Assembly: GCA_914767715.1 (NCBI GenBank)
Contig: OU612071.1
Span: 2,730,001 to 2,790,000, forward strand
DNA from: Membranipora membranacea
Lineage: Eukaryota > Bryozoa > Gymnolaemata > Cheilostomatida > Membraniporidae
Direction: 5' to 3'
Length of the DNA stretch: 60,000 bases
Shown here: one piece after another, positions 45,550 through 56,657 of the stretch
How the letters are laid out: each line of letters begins with the position of its first letter
Position numbering within the stretch: the first letter of the stretch is position 1
Notes under the pieces: model-generated
Database searches by the model: none
What the model was told of the DNA's origin: nothing
The model's input: the letters and a program-made list of their open reading frames with translations, nothing else
Position numbers and translations under genes: made by a program

Positions 45550-46950
45550 CGTAAAATAGTAGTAGTTCGTAAATTCAATTTTTGTCAGCAGGTCAGAGTA
45601 CAATTGTTCTCAATTTATAGCAACTTCTCTATCCAGTATCAGAGATTGCTGGAGCAATTTAAATTCTTCCCTGAGCAGCCGGCCTAAATACTGTAGAATG
45701 ATTATCACCACTGGACAGTCTTGCAAAAAAGGCAGTTACTAGCTGCATCTAGCATGCTCTGCAAGTGTGATCAAGGGTGATCAACAAGTGCTCAATGGAC
45801 CATGAATTAACACACCGCTTCAATTACAGCATATAACGCATTCGGCAGGCGTGCTACAATATAAATTATCATTGCCCAAATAATGGCTAGAAAATTTATC
45901 ATGAAAAATGGATGTTACTCACCTATGAAAGCCTCTCACCCCTTTAATATTATATCAAATGGCATAAGATTAAAAATGTACAGAAGATAAATACGTTTTC
46001 TACCATCTGAGAGACATCCATAGTGAAAAGTTCAACAGGAAAGAAATTAAATCAGGTGGGTTAAAGGCATGTTTTTTTACCCTAAAAATACCCTTTTTCC
46101 CCAAAAAGTGATAAAAATTTTGGGTCAACCCTCATGAAAGACAAAATGTACAATGACCCAGTGAAAAACCCTTAGAATGATAGCTCAAATGTCCAAATCG
46201 GACAACAACTGCTCAAGTTATCGCAGGTGGGTTAATCTCCATTGAAGTCTATATGTCACAAAAAAAGGCACAGATCTGACCTTAACTACACTGTGTGACT
46301 ACAATGTGTCTGTAAAGCGTCAACCATTGGGTTTAGCAGTATGATATTTTCCCAAAAACTACTCAAGATATGCATGATATTGATAAACAAATTTCAATGA
46401 CACTGCTTCATCCTATGAACTTTGCCAAGAGAAGTTAAATTGCAAAAAAATGCCCTTTTAACCCCCTTTTGAGTGTTTCTTACTTGGATTCGCCCCTTTT
46501 TGCCCCATTTGTGAAATGGTACATATGCGTCATCAAAACGGCCATAAAAAACTACACCAGATACAGTCTTCAATTTTCTCTGTTCAAGACACTTACACAG
46601 ATGTAATTTTTAGAGCCTTTTATGTATAGCCGCTGCTGGCCTACTTATAAATTTTCTGTGTCATCATGAAGCAAGTATATGATTCAATTCAAAAATGTAT
46701 TAACTCACAGACGACAAATAGCTTTACCATTATAGTTTCTAGTTTTTTCCAATTTTGTAATACACACTAGGCCTTATATGTTAAAAGCACATTGATCCCA
46801 ATGTTATGTCCTGGAGTGAGAACCTCGAAACAAAAGTCACACCTTTATTCGGTTCAATTCCAGCAATATATGGCAGGTGGTGTAAGACCTGACAAAGCTG
46901 CTTACACCCCTCAGTCCAGTCACCGGCCGGACCTAATAAAATCCATACAC
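45550..46950. other. No gene called; possible upstream exon sequence
   Basis: A minus-strand frame after an ATTCTACAG acceptor near 45695 reads YLGRLLREEFKLLQQSLILD before a stop. It looks coding-like but has no donor that would link it to the 45538 exon, so I do not call it. About 46030-46560 is rich in CCCTTTTT-type runs and shows nothing else. Confidence 0.35.
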
Positions 46951-46964
46951 TAAAATCCTAACAC

Positions 46965-47575
46965 TGAGCAGCCGGTAACCATGTGAATTGCTGAACAGGT
47001 TGAACTGACTGAACAGCTGAACGGAATTTCTCTGACTAAAATATTATTATTTGTATTCTTTTCTGTGGCTGACTATCACTTCTCAAACACATTCCTCTGA
47101 CCCAAATGATTTAATGAGTCGCTAAATTATTGCTGGCTACTTATATAACCAATTTAGGGCAAGCAAATGTAGCGATCAATATGCCAATTCTGAAATTATC
47201 TGATGGTGTTCAGGAAACCAGAAACATTATCCAGCACAACCTTCCATCTAGGTAGTCTTGACAAGCTTCGTTGTGTGGGAAGGAGCCTGGGGTTCCTCCC
47301 CAATAAAGCTTGCCAAACAAGACAAGCTACTTCCATCAAGTCCCTAGAGTAATACAAGGAGATGTTAAGATATACTGTGAATAAAATTGAAAGAAACCAA
47401 GGCGAATGCAAACTCAAAATTTGCAAATTTATTTTGAGAATATAAGGGATTGTCCACGCCTGTGTAAAAATAGCTAATCATTAAGAGAATCAAACAAATA
47501 GTAGTCTAAGAAATTCTGCTTAGCTGTTCAGTCTGTTCAGCCTGTTCAGTAATTTACAGTTACCGCTGAGCAGCT
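46965..47575. mobile_element. Small foldback/MITE with GTTCAG-rich arms
   Basis: About 46966-47060 is inverted relative to about 47480-47575. Shared strings include CTGAACAGGTTGAACTGACTG / CTGAACAGGCTGAACAGACTG followed by AACAGCTGA(A/-)C-like sequence and then ATTTCT. The arms contain three or four tandem copies of CTGAAC(A/T)G. The open frame on the minus strand at 47426-47196 lies in the interior and shows no gene features. Exact termini and target duplication were not resolved. Confidence 0.5.
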
Positions 47576-47579
47576 TGTC

Positions 47580-49038
47580 ACCATCAATGCTAGTTTGAAG
47601 ATAAAGATCAAGAGTAGACTATGATGCGAATCCCACTAAATAGCCAAGTGAATGTAAATCTATAACATTAGATAGACTGCCGTATGGATCTGTTAAGTCA
47701 CCCGTTTATATCTTAACCAAATTCTTCAGAGCTTCGGCACCTCTTATCAATAGCAGTGAACTTTTGTAGTATGTTTATTTATGGCTAAAATTTCTGTGTT
47801 AAAAGACTAACAGTTTCTTTATCATTGTCGTCCATTTATTATTGTTCTCATTTTGATCAGGAGTTTTATTTCACATTCCAATCCATCCCATAATGAGCTC
47901 TGGATTAACAAGTGCGGGAAGATCACCACTATTCATCACCAGCCCTCATGGCAACCAAGCAGTAATATGTTACTCTCTGGTTTGGATGAAGGTGTAATGA
48001 TAAATCTTATGGGACAGTAATCCAACACATGTAGTAGTATAAAAAATATTCTCCTGTCAAAATGTATCTAGAAGGGCTTTTACAGCAATGAGGAAAATAA
48101 TTGCCATTCTACACAGTTTTGTACCTGAGATACAGTCTAGTAGATTTTGATTTTCTGCAACACTTCATGACAGTATATCAGTTGGTTCTAACAGATTCAG
48201 ATTATTTTTGTCATGATCAGCTATTTAAGTTCTTAATACCACTTTGAATAACGTGTCATTCTGGTTCATTTAATAACTAAATACAAATAATTTCCTGGTA
48301 TACAAAACTTATATTACAATATGAATAATCAATATCAGATATAATATATTACGATATAAAAAAATGAATAAGATTATCAAGGAGTTAAGAGAGTAAGTTA
48401 ATTGAATGTCATTTATTAGCAATCATCTTTGCACACTGGGAGTGTACAGGCATAACACAAAGCAGTAAATAAAACTTGTAGACAGACAGAAAGGAGATAG
48501 AATACTTATAGCATCTTCTTATCACACTAACAGTGCTGGGTCATATAGAATCTATTCTCATTACATACAAATAATATTAATGAGAGTAAAAGTAAACTAT
48601 ACAATGTATTGAATGTGTCGTTGAGGAGCAGTTTCCTTATACAGGGATACTATATGAGGTCACAGGGATAATATGAAGTAATCTTATACACTGAATATTG
48701 AGATGAGGTCTTTGTAGTGACTTCTTCCGTACTTCCACAGAGTAGAATTTCTCTGTTTTACTATAGCTGTATTGCTCTAAGGTTTTGTTAACGCACACCT
48801 AAAAACAAGTATAATATGTAAGAATCTGGTCAGATTTCTTCTTCATCATATTTAAAAAAGCAGAATTGCCAGTATATGTAATGCAAGTGCTTTAAAGATC
48901 GTCTCTTCATAGATAGTGATAACTACTACTAAATCGCAGTCAGATGATTTTATCTGACTCAGACCTCAATCACTGATATTTATATACTTTTTGAGCTCAT
49001 GATAACTTCCCACCTCTTGTGAAGTTGAGCTATGTCTT
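47580..49038. other. 3' flank of the NTase-TPR gene
   Basis: No further exon was found. On the minus strand an AATAAA occurs at 48417-48412 and a weaker TATAAA-type string at about 48985, either of which could be the polyadenylation signal of the gene ending at 49039. The sequence is otherwise AT-rich and non-coding. Confidence 0.4.
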
Positions 49039-52000
49039 TTATGTAGTCTCGTTTTTATCCTTTTCCACATTCTTGCGCATCAATTCTTGACGCATTGGAA
49101 GCAAGGCATCGGCAGGATCACCTGTAAACATGAAACAGTCATACTTAATACAGTCAATCAAAGCACATGTAAAGGAGAAAGTTAATGAGGCTGTCGTTTG
49201 GAAACATTACAAGCAATAACATGACATTATTGCATTATATCAAACACAAAGGCTGGAATTTTTAATAACTCTATTCTCATTCTCATTCTCAAAATTATTC
49301 ACAAGCCATAAAGGCAGTGAATGGCTGAGGTTGGTTGTTCCACTCCGGTTTCTATATGCGATTTCCACAGTGGTAAGTTTTCAAAATCTAGGCCTTCATT
49401 GGTTGTGACAATCGTGGTGCAGACAAATCCCATGGAATTAAGTAGTACAATAAGCTGTCAGCTAACATTTCAACCATACACCTGTTATTTTCCACGTCGA
49501 TGTGACTGGGTTCAGTTGTTTGTTAATCGAGTAAAGTACAATGATTATTATAGTTTTACAGGTTTGCTACAGACTTACCTTTACTGCAGTGCTGACTGAT
49601 ATAGCTAGTTAACCTCTTCTTCTCCTCAGTGAGACGCTCCTCTATCTCCCTTGCTCTTTGCTCCAAACCCTTTGCTTGTTCATCTTGGCCACGAGCTCCC
49701 AGAATGATTCCTCTTTCTCTAAGAAGAGCAGCATACTCCTCATTACATGCTGCTTTCCCAAAAGCCTCCTCCATATATCCTTCTGCTTTTCCAAGTGAAT
49801 CATCCGCCTTGGTAAAGTCTCCATTCTCTTTCTCTACTCCAGCAATAGCCACAAGAACTTGGGCAGCATTCAGATTCGAATGATTCTCACGATACACATC
49901 CAACGAAGCTGAATAATGCTTAATTGCTATCTCCGTATCCTCACCCCTGCACTTTGCCAGATCACCTCGTGTCTTCTCTAGTCTTCCATAGTCGATGTGA
50001 CTGGGTTTATTTGGATGAGCTTCATCTAGTCTCCTCTTAACTGTAAGATACCACTGATCATTATCTTCTTGTTCTGCAACATCCTCTGATGTATCAACGT
50101 CACAGTCAAACAGGATACTGTCCAACAGTTTATCCTCTGGTAGCTGCTCTAGTTCTGGTTCCGGCTGGCCGCTGACGCACAGCTCACCTCGAGTCAGCAT
50201 GTTGTCACACATGAGATCTCTCACTCGCCCATCAGCTGGTAAAAACCTTGTGCTGACGTAAGAAGCTGTGGCAAGATACTTTTCATGTTTGAATATTCTT
50301 CCAAGATCTGTGAGGATTGCAACTTTTGTATTGCCATCAATGTTCTTGTCGATAACCATTTTCAGGCCTAATGATCGCGACTTGGTGAAGTAGAGCTTGG
50401 AAACATCTTTCCTGCCAAATAGATCAAGAATTTCCCCAATAATGAAGACGCAGTGTGCCATTTCTCTAGTAGGATTGTTTACATAGTCAAGTTTGTCATC
50501 AAAACTCATGTCATCAAATCCTGCAATCAAACTGTCATCTTTGCTCTTCCCATCTGATGCTGTATAAATGATGAACTCTTTCAACACTTTGACCAGCATC
50601 TGTAGAGGTGTCGATCTGTTCGGATACAGCAGCATAAGCATTTTGGCCGATTCAAACTGAATGAGGGCTCGTTCTTTCTGCTCTTCTGGTGACTCATTGC
50701 CCGGCAGACTGTTCTCAGCCAACTCATACATTCTCAGAGCCTCACTCAGATTTCCCATCCCTTCATTACACTTTCCCATACCTCTGTAGACTTCAGTTAG
50801 TTTCACCTCATGCTTCTTCATCTTCAGTTTGTCATCACGTACTTGTTGATACAGCTCCAGGGCCTGTTTGTAGTTCTTTAACTGGAGATGAGAATGTGCC
50901 AGAATGTAGCAAACATTCGGATCATCAGTAGCTGTACCAGATCGAACGACTGCGTCCCATTGGCCGGAAAAGAAGTGTGCAAGAGAAGAGCTATCAGCAT
51001 TTTTATTGACATCTTTCTGAGTTATCTGCTTTATATCTTCTGCTGTAGAGAGGGTGCTCAGAGTAGAAAAGTGGGACTGCATATCTAGGATACTTTCGCT
51101 TAGGATGTGAAATTCCTCTTTCGCCATTCTCCAGAGTTTACGACCAGTAAACACAAGTCTTTTCCCCACATCCCATCCATTTTCTCTTTCCTCAGAATTA
51201 TCTGTGGTAAACTCATCATTCTTAGAATCCATGAATATGTAGCATCTCAGTCGTGAATATGATGCGTAACCGAGGAGAAACCGCAGTGAGGTGTTGAAAG
51301 ACTTTTTTGACTCAAAAAGTGAGTTCTTCCAGCTCTTTAATACCTGCCAAGAGTCTCGTTTGGAAGAACATCTGATGATTGCAGCATCTAGCAGGACAAG
51401 TGAAGGGAATCTATATAGCAAAGTTTTGGCATTCAATGTGAACCCGTTCGAATACTCATCAAACCCGGGCTGAAATTTGTACCGTTTTATATCACTGAGC
51501 AGCATCTGTAAGCTCACACTTAGTCTGTCGTTGTTCATTTTCTTGTCTATAGACTTTCTCTCTGCCTCAAAATCTGAGAGCAATACTTCTTTTTTGTTGT
51601 GAGTGTATAGTAGAGTTGTGAACTTGAGCATAGCCGAAATGTCCCCTTTTATTGCTTCATTGGGATCAGGACTTTCGAATTTAGCCTTGTATACTTTAAT
51701 CAGTTCACCAGGAGTGGAAAGGAACTGATTCGGATGGTCAGAATTCCCTGTTGGGACATTCCCTGATGATTTTGTTATCCCATCGATTTGGTAGCCATGA
51801 TCTCTTCCGTCCACATACCATCCTGACAGTTCCTCAATGTCCAGTGAGCTCAGCTTTGTTTCCCTGAGAGCACCTATGTAGAAATATGTCATGACTGCAA
51901 GCCGTTCAAAATACTCAGTATGATTGCCATTCTTGACCAGGAACAGGTATTCTATATCAGAATAAGGTGTAGCTTCACCTCTACCTAGTGAGCCTATCCC

Positions 52001-52754
52001 AACCACAGAGAATGTACATGGAGGTTTGGCCTTAATACTCTCTATAGATTTCTCAACAACTAGAGCAGCAAACTCCTCCATCTTTTTATTAGAATGTTTA
52101 ACGGTTTGTTGGATCTCTTGGCGATTCTGTTCGGTTCTGATCTTGCTATCTAGTTTCGTGATCCGAGATTTTAGTTCATTCCTAATTGAGCGTAGCCTAT
52201 CATGGAGCAGACCAACATTCTGATAAAAAGTCTCAGCACTGATGTTACAGTCTGTGTCAAGATACATCTGGAGCACATTCCAGGCTCTCTGGTTCCATGA
52301 ACCATCAGGTGATAAACTGAATGTCACTGCAGCTGAGTTGTATAGAGTGAACGCCTGAAACAATCAAATCATAGTCTTTTGTATCTAACTGTAACTGTGT
52401 AATCAGAGTGACTAAATTGTGATTCACATAACTTGGGTAGATATGTTTAAGGATATCATGAGTATGATGTATTTATAAACACTGTTTTCAAGTACCTAAT
52501 AAGGGTTAACATAGGTGATGTGATTCCTTAGTATTTACTCATCATACCTGAATTTAGTACCTATAGCCTACAGGATATTCATTTATTTTGAATAAATTGC
52601 TCACCTTGAGAGCATCTTGCCACTCTCCTTTGGATACAAACTTGACCTCATAGAACTCAGCTAGATCATTCAGATGTGGCTTCTGTGACTCGAGATCTTT
52701 AATGCCTCTCTTCATGTAAGATTCCTGAAATGACTTCTTAATCTGATCGCTCAT
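49039..52754 (-). CDS. GlnD-like nucleotidyltransferase with TPR repeats (1002 aa; possibly fused to upstream ankyrin exon)
   Basis: There are three minus-strand exons. Exon 1, 52754-52605, has 50 codons from ATG (MSDQIKK...) and ends AAG/GTGAGC. Exon 2, 52354-49579, follows TTTCAG and ends AAAG/GTAAGT. Exon 3, 49121-49039, follows TTTACAG and reads DPADALLPMRQELMRKN... to TAA. Phases are 0 and 1 and the join is open. In 1002-residue numbering, a coiled/helical N-terminus leads to the nucleotidyltransferase core at about 165-190, with GSLGRGEATPYSDIEYLFLV: the GS of the hG[GS] motif (171-172) and the D-x-E metal pair (183, 185) are intact. This is the pattern of the GlnD uridylyltransferase N-terminal / DUF294 class. 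A segment with IDG, GNVPTGN and STPGEL follows (about 240-270), then TPR-like helices at about 530-620 and 835-960. The substrate cannot be read from sequence. The protein is probably cytosolic: no signal peptide or membrane segment is seen. The -3 A of the ATG is acceptable, but the ATG also sits right after an AG that could be a splice acceptor. Confidence 0.9.
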
Positions 52755-52912
52755 CTTTAAATATTAGAGGTCAAAAATTTACTTTCAAACAATTACTGTT
52801 AGCTGTTAACTTTTAGAAAAGATCAATAAATATAAATGTACAGAGTAATGATTACCATTTTGTCATTGCATTATGGAGAAGGGGGAGGGATGAGGGGAAG
52901 AATCATGCTTAC

Positions 52913-54652
52913 CGCTCTCATCAGAGGTGGTGATAGGTTCGCTACAAGAGCCTCTACTGCTGATTTCTGTTTTATGCAATGATAAGCTGTCATACTTCTA
53001 TTACTTCTTACAGATATGAGGTGTAGCTGCTGTTCTGGTGTTAGATTATCTAATAGAGCCTTCACTGTGTCTGTGTGACCTGTTTGTGATGCCAAGTGCA
53101 AAGCTGTCCAACCATTCCTACCCACTAAAGAGATGAGTTGCAGCTGCTGTTCTGGTGTTAGATTATCTAATAAAGCCTTCACTGTGTCTGTGTGACCTGT
53201 TTGTGATGCCAAGTGCAAAGCTGTCCAACCATTCCTACCCACTAAAGAGATGAGTTGCAGCTGCTGTTCTGGTGTTAGATTATCTAATAAAGCCTTCACT
53301 GTGTCTGTGTGACCTCTGAGTGATGCCCAGTGTAAAACTGGTATACCAACACTATCCTCTATAATAGACATGAGCTGCAGATGCTGTTTTGGTGTAAAAT
53401 TATCTAATAGAGCCTTCACTGTCTCGGTGTGACCTAGCCGTGATGCCCAGTGTAAAGCTGTACTACCAACGTTATCCTCTATAGATATGAGTTGAAGCCG
53501 CTGATCTGGTGTAAGTTTATCTAATAGAGCCTTCACTGTGTCTGTGTGACTTTCCCGTGAAGCCCTGTATAAAGTTGTCCCACCGTCCTTTCCCTTTATA
53601 GAGATGAGCTGTAGCTGCTGTTCTGGTGTTAGATAATCTAATAAAGCCTTCAATGTGTCTGTGTGACCTCGAAGTGTTGCCCTGTATAAAGCTGTCCCAC
53701 CGTCCTTTCCCTTTATAGAGATGAGCTGTAGCTGCTGTTCTGGTGTTAGATTATCTAATAAAGCCTTCACTGTCTCTGTGTGACCTTCTTGTGATGCCCG
53801 GTGTAAAACTGGCATACCAACACTATCCTCTATAATAGACATGAGCTGCAGATGCTGTTTTGGTGTAAAATTATCTAATAGAGCCTTCACTGTCTCGGTG
53901 TGACCTAGCTGTGATGCCCAGTGTAAAGCTGTACTACCAACGTTATCCTCTATAGATATGAGTTGAAGCCGCTGATCTGGTGTAAGTTTATCTAATAGAG
54001 CCTTCACTGTGTCTGTGTGACCTTCCCGTGATGCCCTGTATAAAGCTGTCAAACCATCCTTATCCTTTATAGAGATGAGCTGAAGCTGCTGCTCTGGTGT
54101 TAGATTATCTAATATAGCCTTCACTGTGTCTGTGTGACCTTCCCGTGAAGCCCTGTATAAAGTTGTCCCACCGTCCTTTCCCTTTATAGAGATGAGCTGT
54201 AGCTGCTGTTCTGGTGTTAGATAATCTAATAAAGCCTTCAATGTGTCTGTGTGACCTCGAAGTGTTGCCCTGTATAAAGCTGTCCCACCGTCCTTTCCCT
54301 TTATAGAGATGAGCTGTAGCTGCTGTTCTGGTGTTAGATTATCTAATAAAGCCTTCATTGTCTCTGTGTGACCTTCTTGTGATGCCTGGTGTAAAGCTGT
54401 ACTACCAACGTTATCCTCTATAGAGATGGGCTGCAGCTGCTGTTCTGGTGTTAGATTTTCTAATAAAGCCTTCACTGTGTCTGTGTGACCTTTAATTGCT
54501 GCCCAGTGTAAAGCTGTCCTACGAACCTTATCTTTTATAGAGAGGAGCTGTAGCTGCTGATCTGGTGTCAGATTATCTAAAAAAGCCTTCACTGTCTCTG
54601 TGTGACCTCGCTGTGATGCTAGCAATAAAGAGTCTGAAATGTGCAGATCCAT
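52913..54652 (-). CDS. Ankyrin-repeat exon, 580 codons (15 units of 39-40 aa)
   Basis: The open frame starts at ATG 54652 (good context: G at -3, G at +4; an in-frame TAA lies 27 bases upstream). It encodes about 15 ankyrin units. The period is 39 residues, not the canonical 33, because each unit carries an LTPEQQLQLIS-type helix-loop between the repeats; the ankyrin core (TALH.AS..GHTDTVKALLDN) is clear. Units 8 and 12 have 40 residues. Residues 1-27 are a half unit, 28-536 the array and 537-580 a degenerate last unit. The frame reaches GCG/GTAAGC at 52913/52912, an excellent donor in phase 0; if not spliced it ends after 13 more codons (LPLIPPPSP) at 52871. Ankyrin repeats bind protein partners. 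The neighbour 158 bp downstream on the same strand is the NTase-TPR gene, to which it can be spliced in frame. Confidence 0.9.
53045..54571 (-). repeat. 117-bp coding tandem repeat (ankyrin array)
   Basis: Thirteen head-to-tail 117-120 bp units encode ankyrin units 2-14. The two units at 53278-53162 and 53161-53045 differ at only one base that I can see. A higher-order block is also visible: units 4, 5, 7, 8 are closely matched by units 9, 10, 11, 12. Confidence 0.85.
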
Positions 54653-54829
54653 TGCTTTGTCCTGTACGGTGGATGATTATTGTCTGTATCTGAATAATAA
54701 TGACAATGGTGTAAATGAGTAATGATAAAATTTATCAGTGCTGTGTTTTGGAGCTTCGTAGTAATTAAATTCATTAGTGGCTAGGTCAGGTGGATTACCT
54801 GCTACTGGATAACCATGAAAACCGGTACA

Positions 54830-55438
54830 ACCTGTGTCATGGGTTGCGCGGTCAGCGACTAAACTGACCACCAAACCCTACGGGTTTGACGGGTGAGACT
54901 GGTCATCCTGAGGTCTGTGGTGGACCATGCCAGTCAGTGTGAGGTGACACGCACTCCCACAAGAGCAGGGATTAACATACCAATCCTTTGGTCAGTCACT
55001 TCAACAGATTAGGGGCACAGTCTGTCTAGGCCTGTCCTTGCCACTGTCCACCCCTCTTCCTGCCAAGTTTGTGCGACTAGTCCGGTAAAAGCTAGTAGTT
55101 TTCATGAAATGGTCTATCAGAAACAAACTCATGCCGGCTCGGAAGTCGACAGGAATAACAAGATCCCCGCTGACCTGTTTTCACTCCGACAGTCAGCGAA
55201 AAGTATGCTAGGAGACAGAAGGAGGAAGAGAGATGTAGCTCTGAATGTAGCAGAATGGAATGTACGCACATTGATGGATAGATCTGCGCCGCAGCACCCA
55301 GGGAGACAGACAGCACTTGTGACCATGGGGACGGACAGATATGGAATAGATGTAGCAGCACTTAGTGAAACACGATTACCAGGGTATGATATCTTGGAAG
55401 ATCATGGGTATGTTTTCTTCTGGAGTGGTAGGTCAGCT
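54830..55438 (+). mobile_element. 5' fragment of a non-LTR retrotransposon (endonuclease N-terminus)
   Basis: This stretch is richer in GC than its surroundings. From about 55109 an open frame reads into WNVRTLMD, TALVTMGTDRYGIDVAALSE and YVFFWSGRSA. These match the beginning of the apurinic-like (exonuclease-endonuclease-phosphatase) domain of LINE proteins: N in WNVRT and E in LSETR are the first two conserved active-site positions. The frame stops at the hairpin beginning at 55439. The ~280 bp upstream look like the element's 5' UTR. The reverse transcriptase part is absent, so it is a dead fragment. It starts less than 200 bp upstream of the ankyrin gene's ATG, in the opposite orientation. 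Confidence 0.68.
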
Positions 55439-55530
55439 TAGCGCTTATTGGTGATATCCAGCCACCCGCACTGTTGTGAACATTACTGTTGTTAACAGTG
55501 CGGGTGGCTGGATATCACCAATAAGCGCTA
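55439..55530. repeat. Perfect 37-bp inverted repeat (hairpin, 18-nt loop)
   Basis: Arms 55439-55475 and 55494-55530 are exact reverse complements (outer end TAGCGCTTATTGGTGATATC, inner end ...CGCACTGTT) separated by 18 bases. The left arm begins where the LINE endonuclease frame is cut. I saw no second copy in the window. It could be a tiny foldback element, a repair scar at the LINE truncation, or the terminus of another element. Confidence 0.85.
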
Positions 55531-56631
55531 TGATTACACTTATTACACATAGAGAGTTGAGACTGATATCCTATCCCTTAACTATTCCTTAAATGAAGGG
55601 GAGGGGGAGATACTTGGAGGTGTGGAAGGTTTTTTGCTTCGTCAAGGTAAACTGAAAATCTTAACTGAATAACTTTATATCGCTGATCCTTCCCTCTTGA
55701 CCAAGTTTCTGGTTTTTTTGTGTTGGCGAGAGTTGCCCATTTGTTCCTGGAGAGAAATTTTAGATTGTGAAATTACAACTTATTCCAACTTTGGTCTTGC
55801 CAAAATCATGGACAATGAATGCACATAATTTCAGGCGCAAATTGTCAAGACTCCATTTTTGGCCATGTTCATTTTTAGAATGTGCACTTGATGGTAGGGG
55901 CTCATGTCATTAACTCTGTACAATGCCCAATGTTTGGTGACACATTGGCAGACAATGGATGGCTTTACATTCAATTTTTTATTCTTCATGTTTGTCTCAT
56001 TGACCAAAAATTAAGGTCGCAGTTGATGATGTAGTAATTGTTTTATTTTAATTTTGATTGCAAGATTGTTCTCATTCTTGTGTTTTGAAACATAGTTTAG
56101 GAATCGATCGCGATGTGATATGAAAACTTGTGAGTGTAGTGAAAAGAGCATGCCACTCTTATCAAATATTTTCTTTGAAAGTCAATGAAAGTTAAATGTT
56201 GATAGTTTTCACGCTCATTTATTGCCGATCGATTTCAGTCACCCTCAAGACACACTAAGACAATAGCAGTTACAGTTTAAATGAATTATCCAAACACATC
56301 ATAAAATTGTGAGTGGCATTTCAGTACTCTAGCAAAATAATTTAGTGGTCATCCGTCAGAGAGAAAAAAAGAGTGATGGAGGTCTGGTTCAAATTACATC
56401 CTACTATTTTAGGGCCTACTGATGTGGAAATGACCGTACTGTGTGGACCACCATATGTTTCCTACAGAGTGTTTCAGTATCTACCTTAGACTGAATAAGG
56501 AGCCATAATTTAGCATTGAGGCAGCCCATTCAATTTCAATAGAATTTTCGGTCAGAAAATTGCAAATCTTTCAGCATTTTTCCACAATAAATACGATGCC
56601 ATGTGTTTGCAAAACTCAATTTCAAACTAAG
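55531..56631. other. No gene seen
   Basis: AT-rich sequence without supported exons. If the exon proposed at 56632 is real, its promoter and 5' UTR would lie in the right part of this stretch. Confidence 0.4.
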
Positions 56632-56657
56632 ATGGCGACGACAAGCGAGAATCTGAG
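56632..56657 (+). other. Possible first coding exon (MATTSENL)
   Basis: ATGGCG in strong context (AAG before, G after) starts the frame M-A-T-T-S-E-N-L followed by AG/GTAAAT, a usable donor. The local cluster of CG dinucleotides is unusual for this window, as at promoters and first exons. I could not find a convincing next exon, so this remains a suggestion. Confidence 0.22.

Noticed and set aside
45600-45700. Coding-like minus-strand stretch YLGRLLREEFKLLQQSLILD after an ATTCTACAG acceptor
   Set aside because: It meets a stop without a donor that could connect it to the 45538 exon. It is retained only as a note in the interval description.
49629-52223. Several plus-strand open frames opposite the NTase-TPR gene (49629-49883, 50689-50931, 50888-51088, 51291-51473, 52026-52223)
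   Set aside because: They are antisense to a clearly coding exon and arise from its codon composition. They have no splice signals, start context or domain features.
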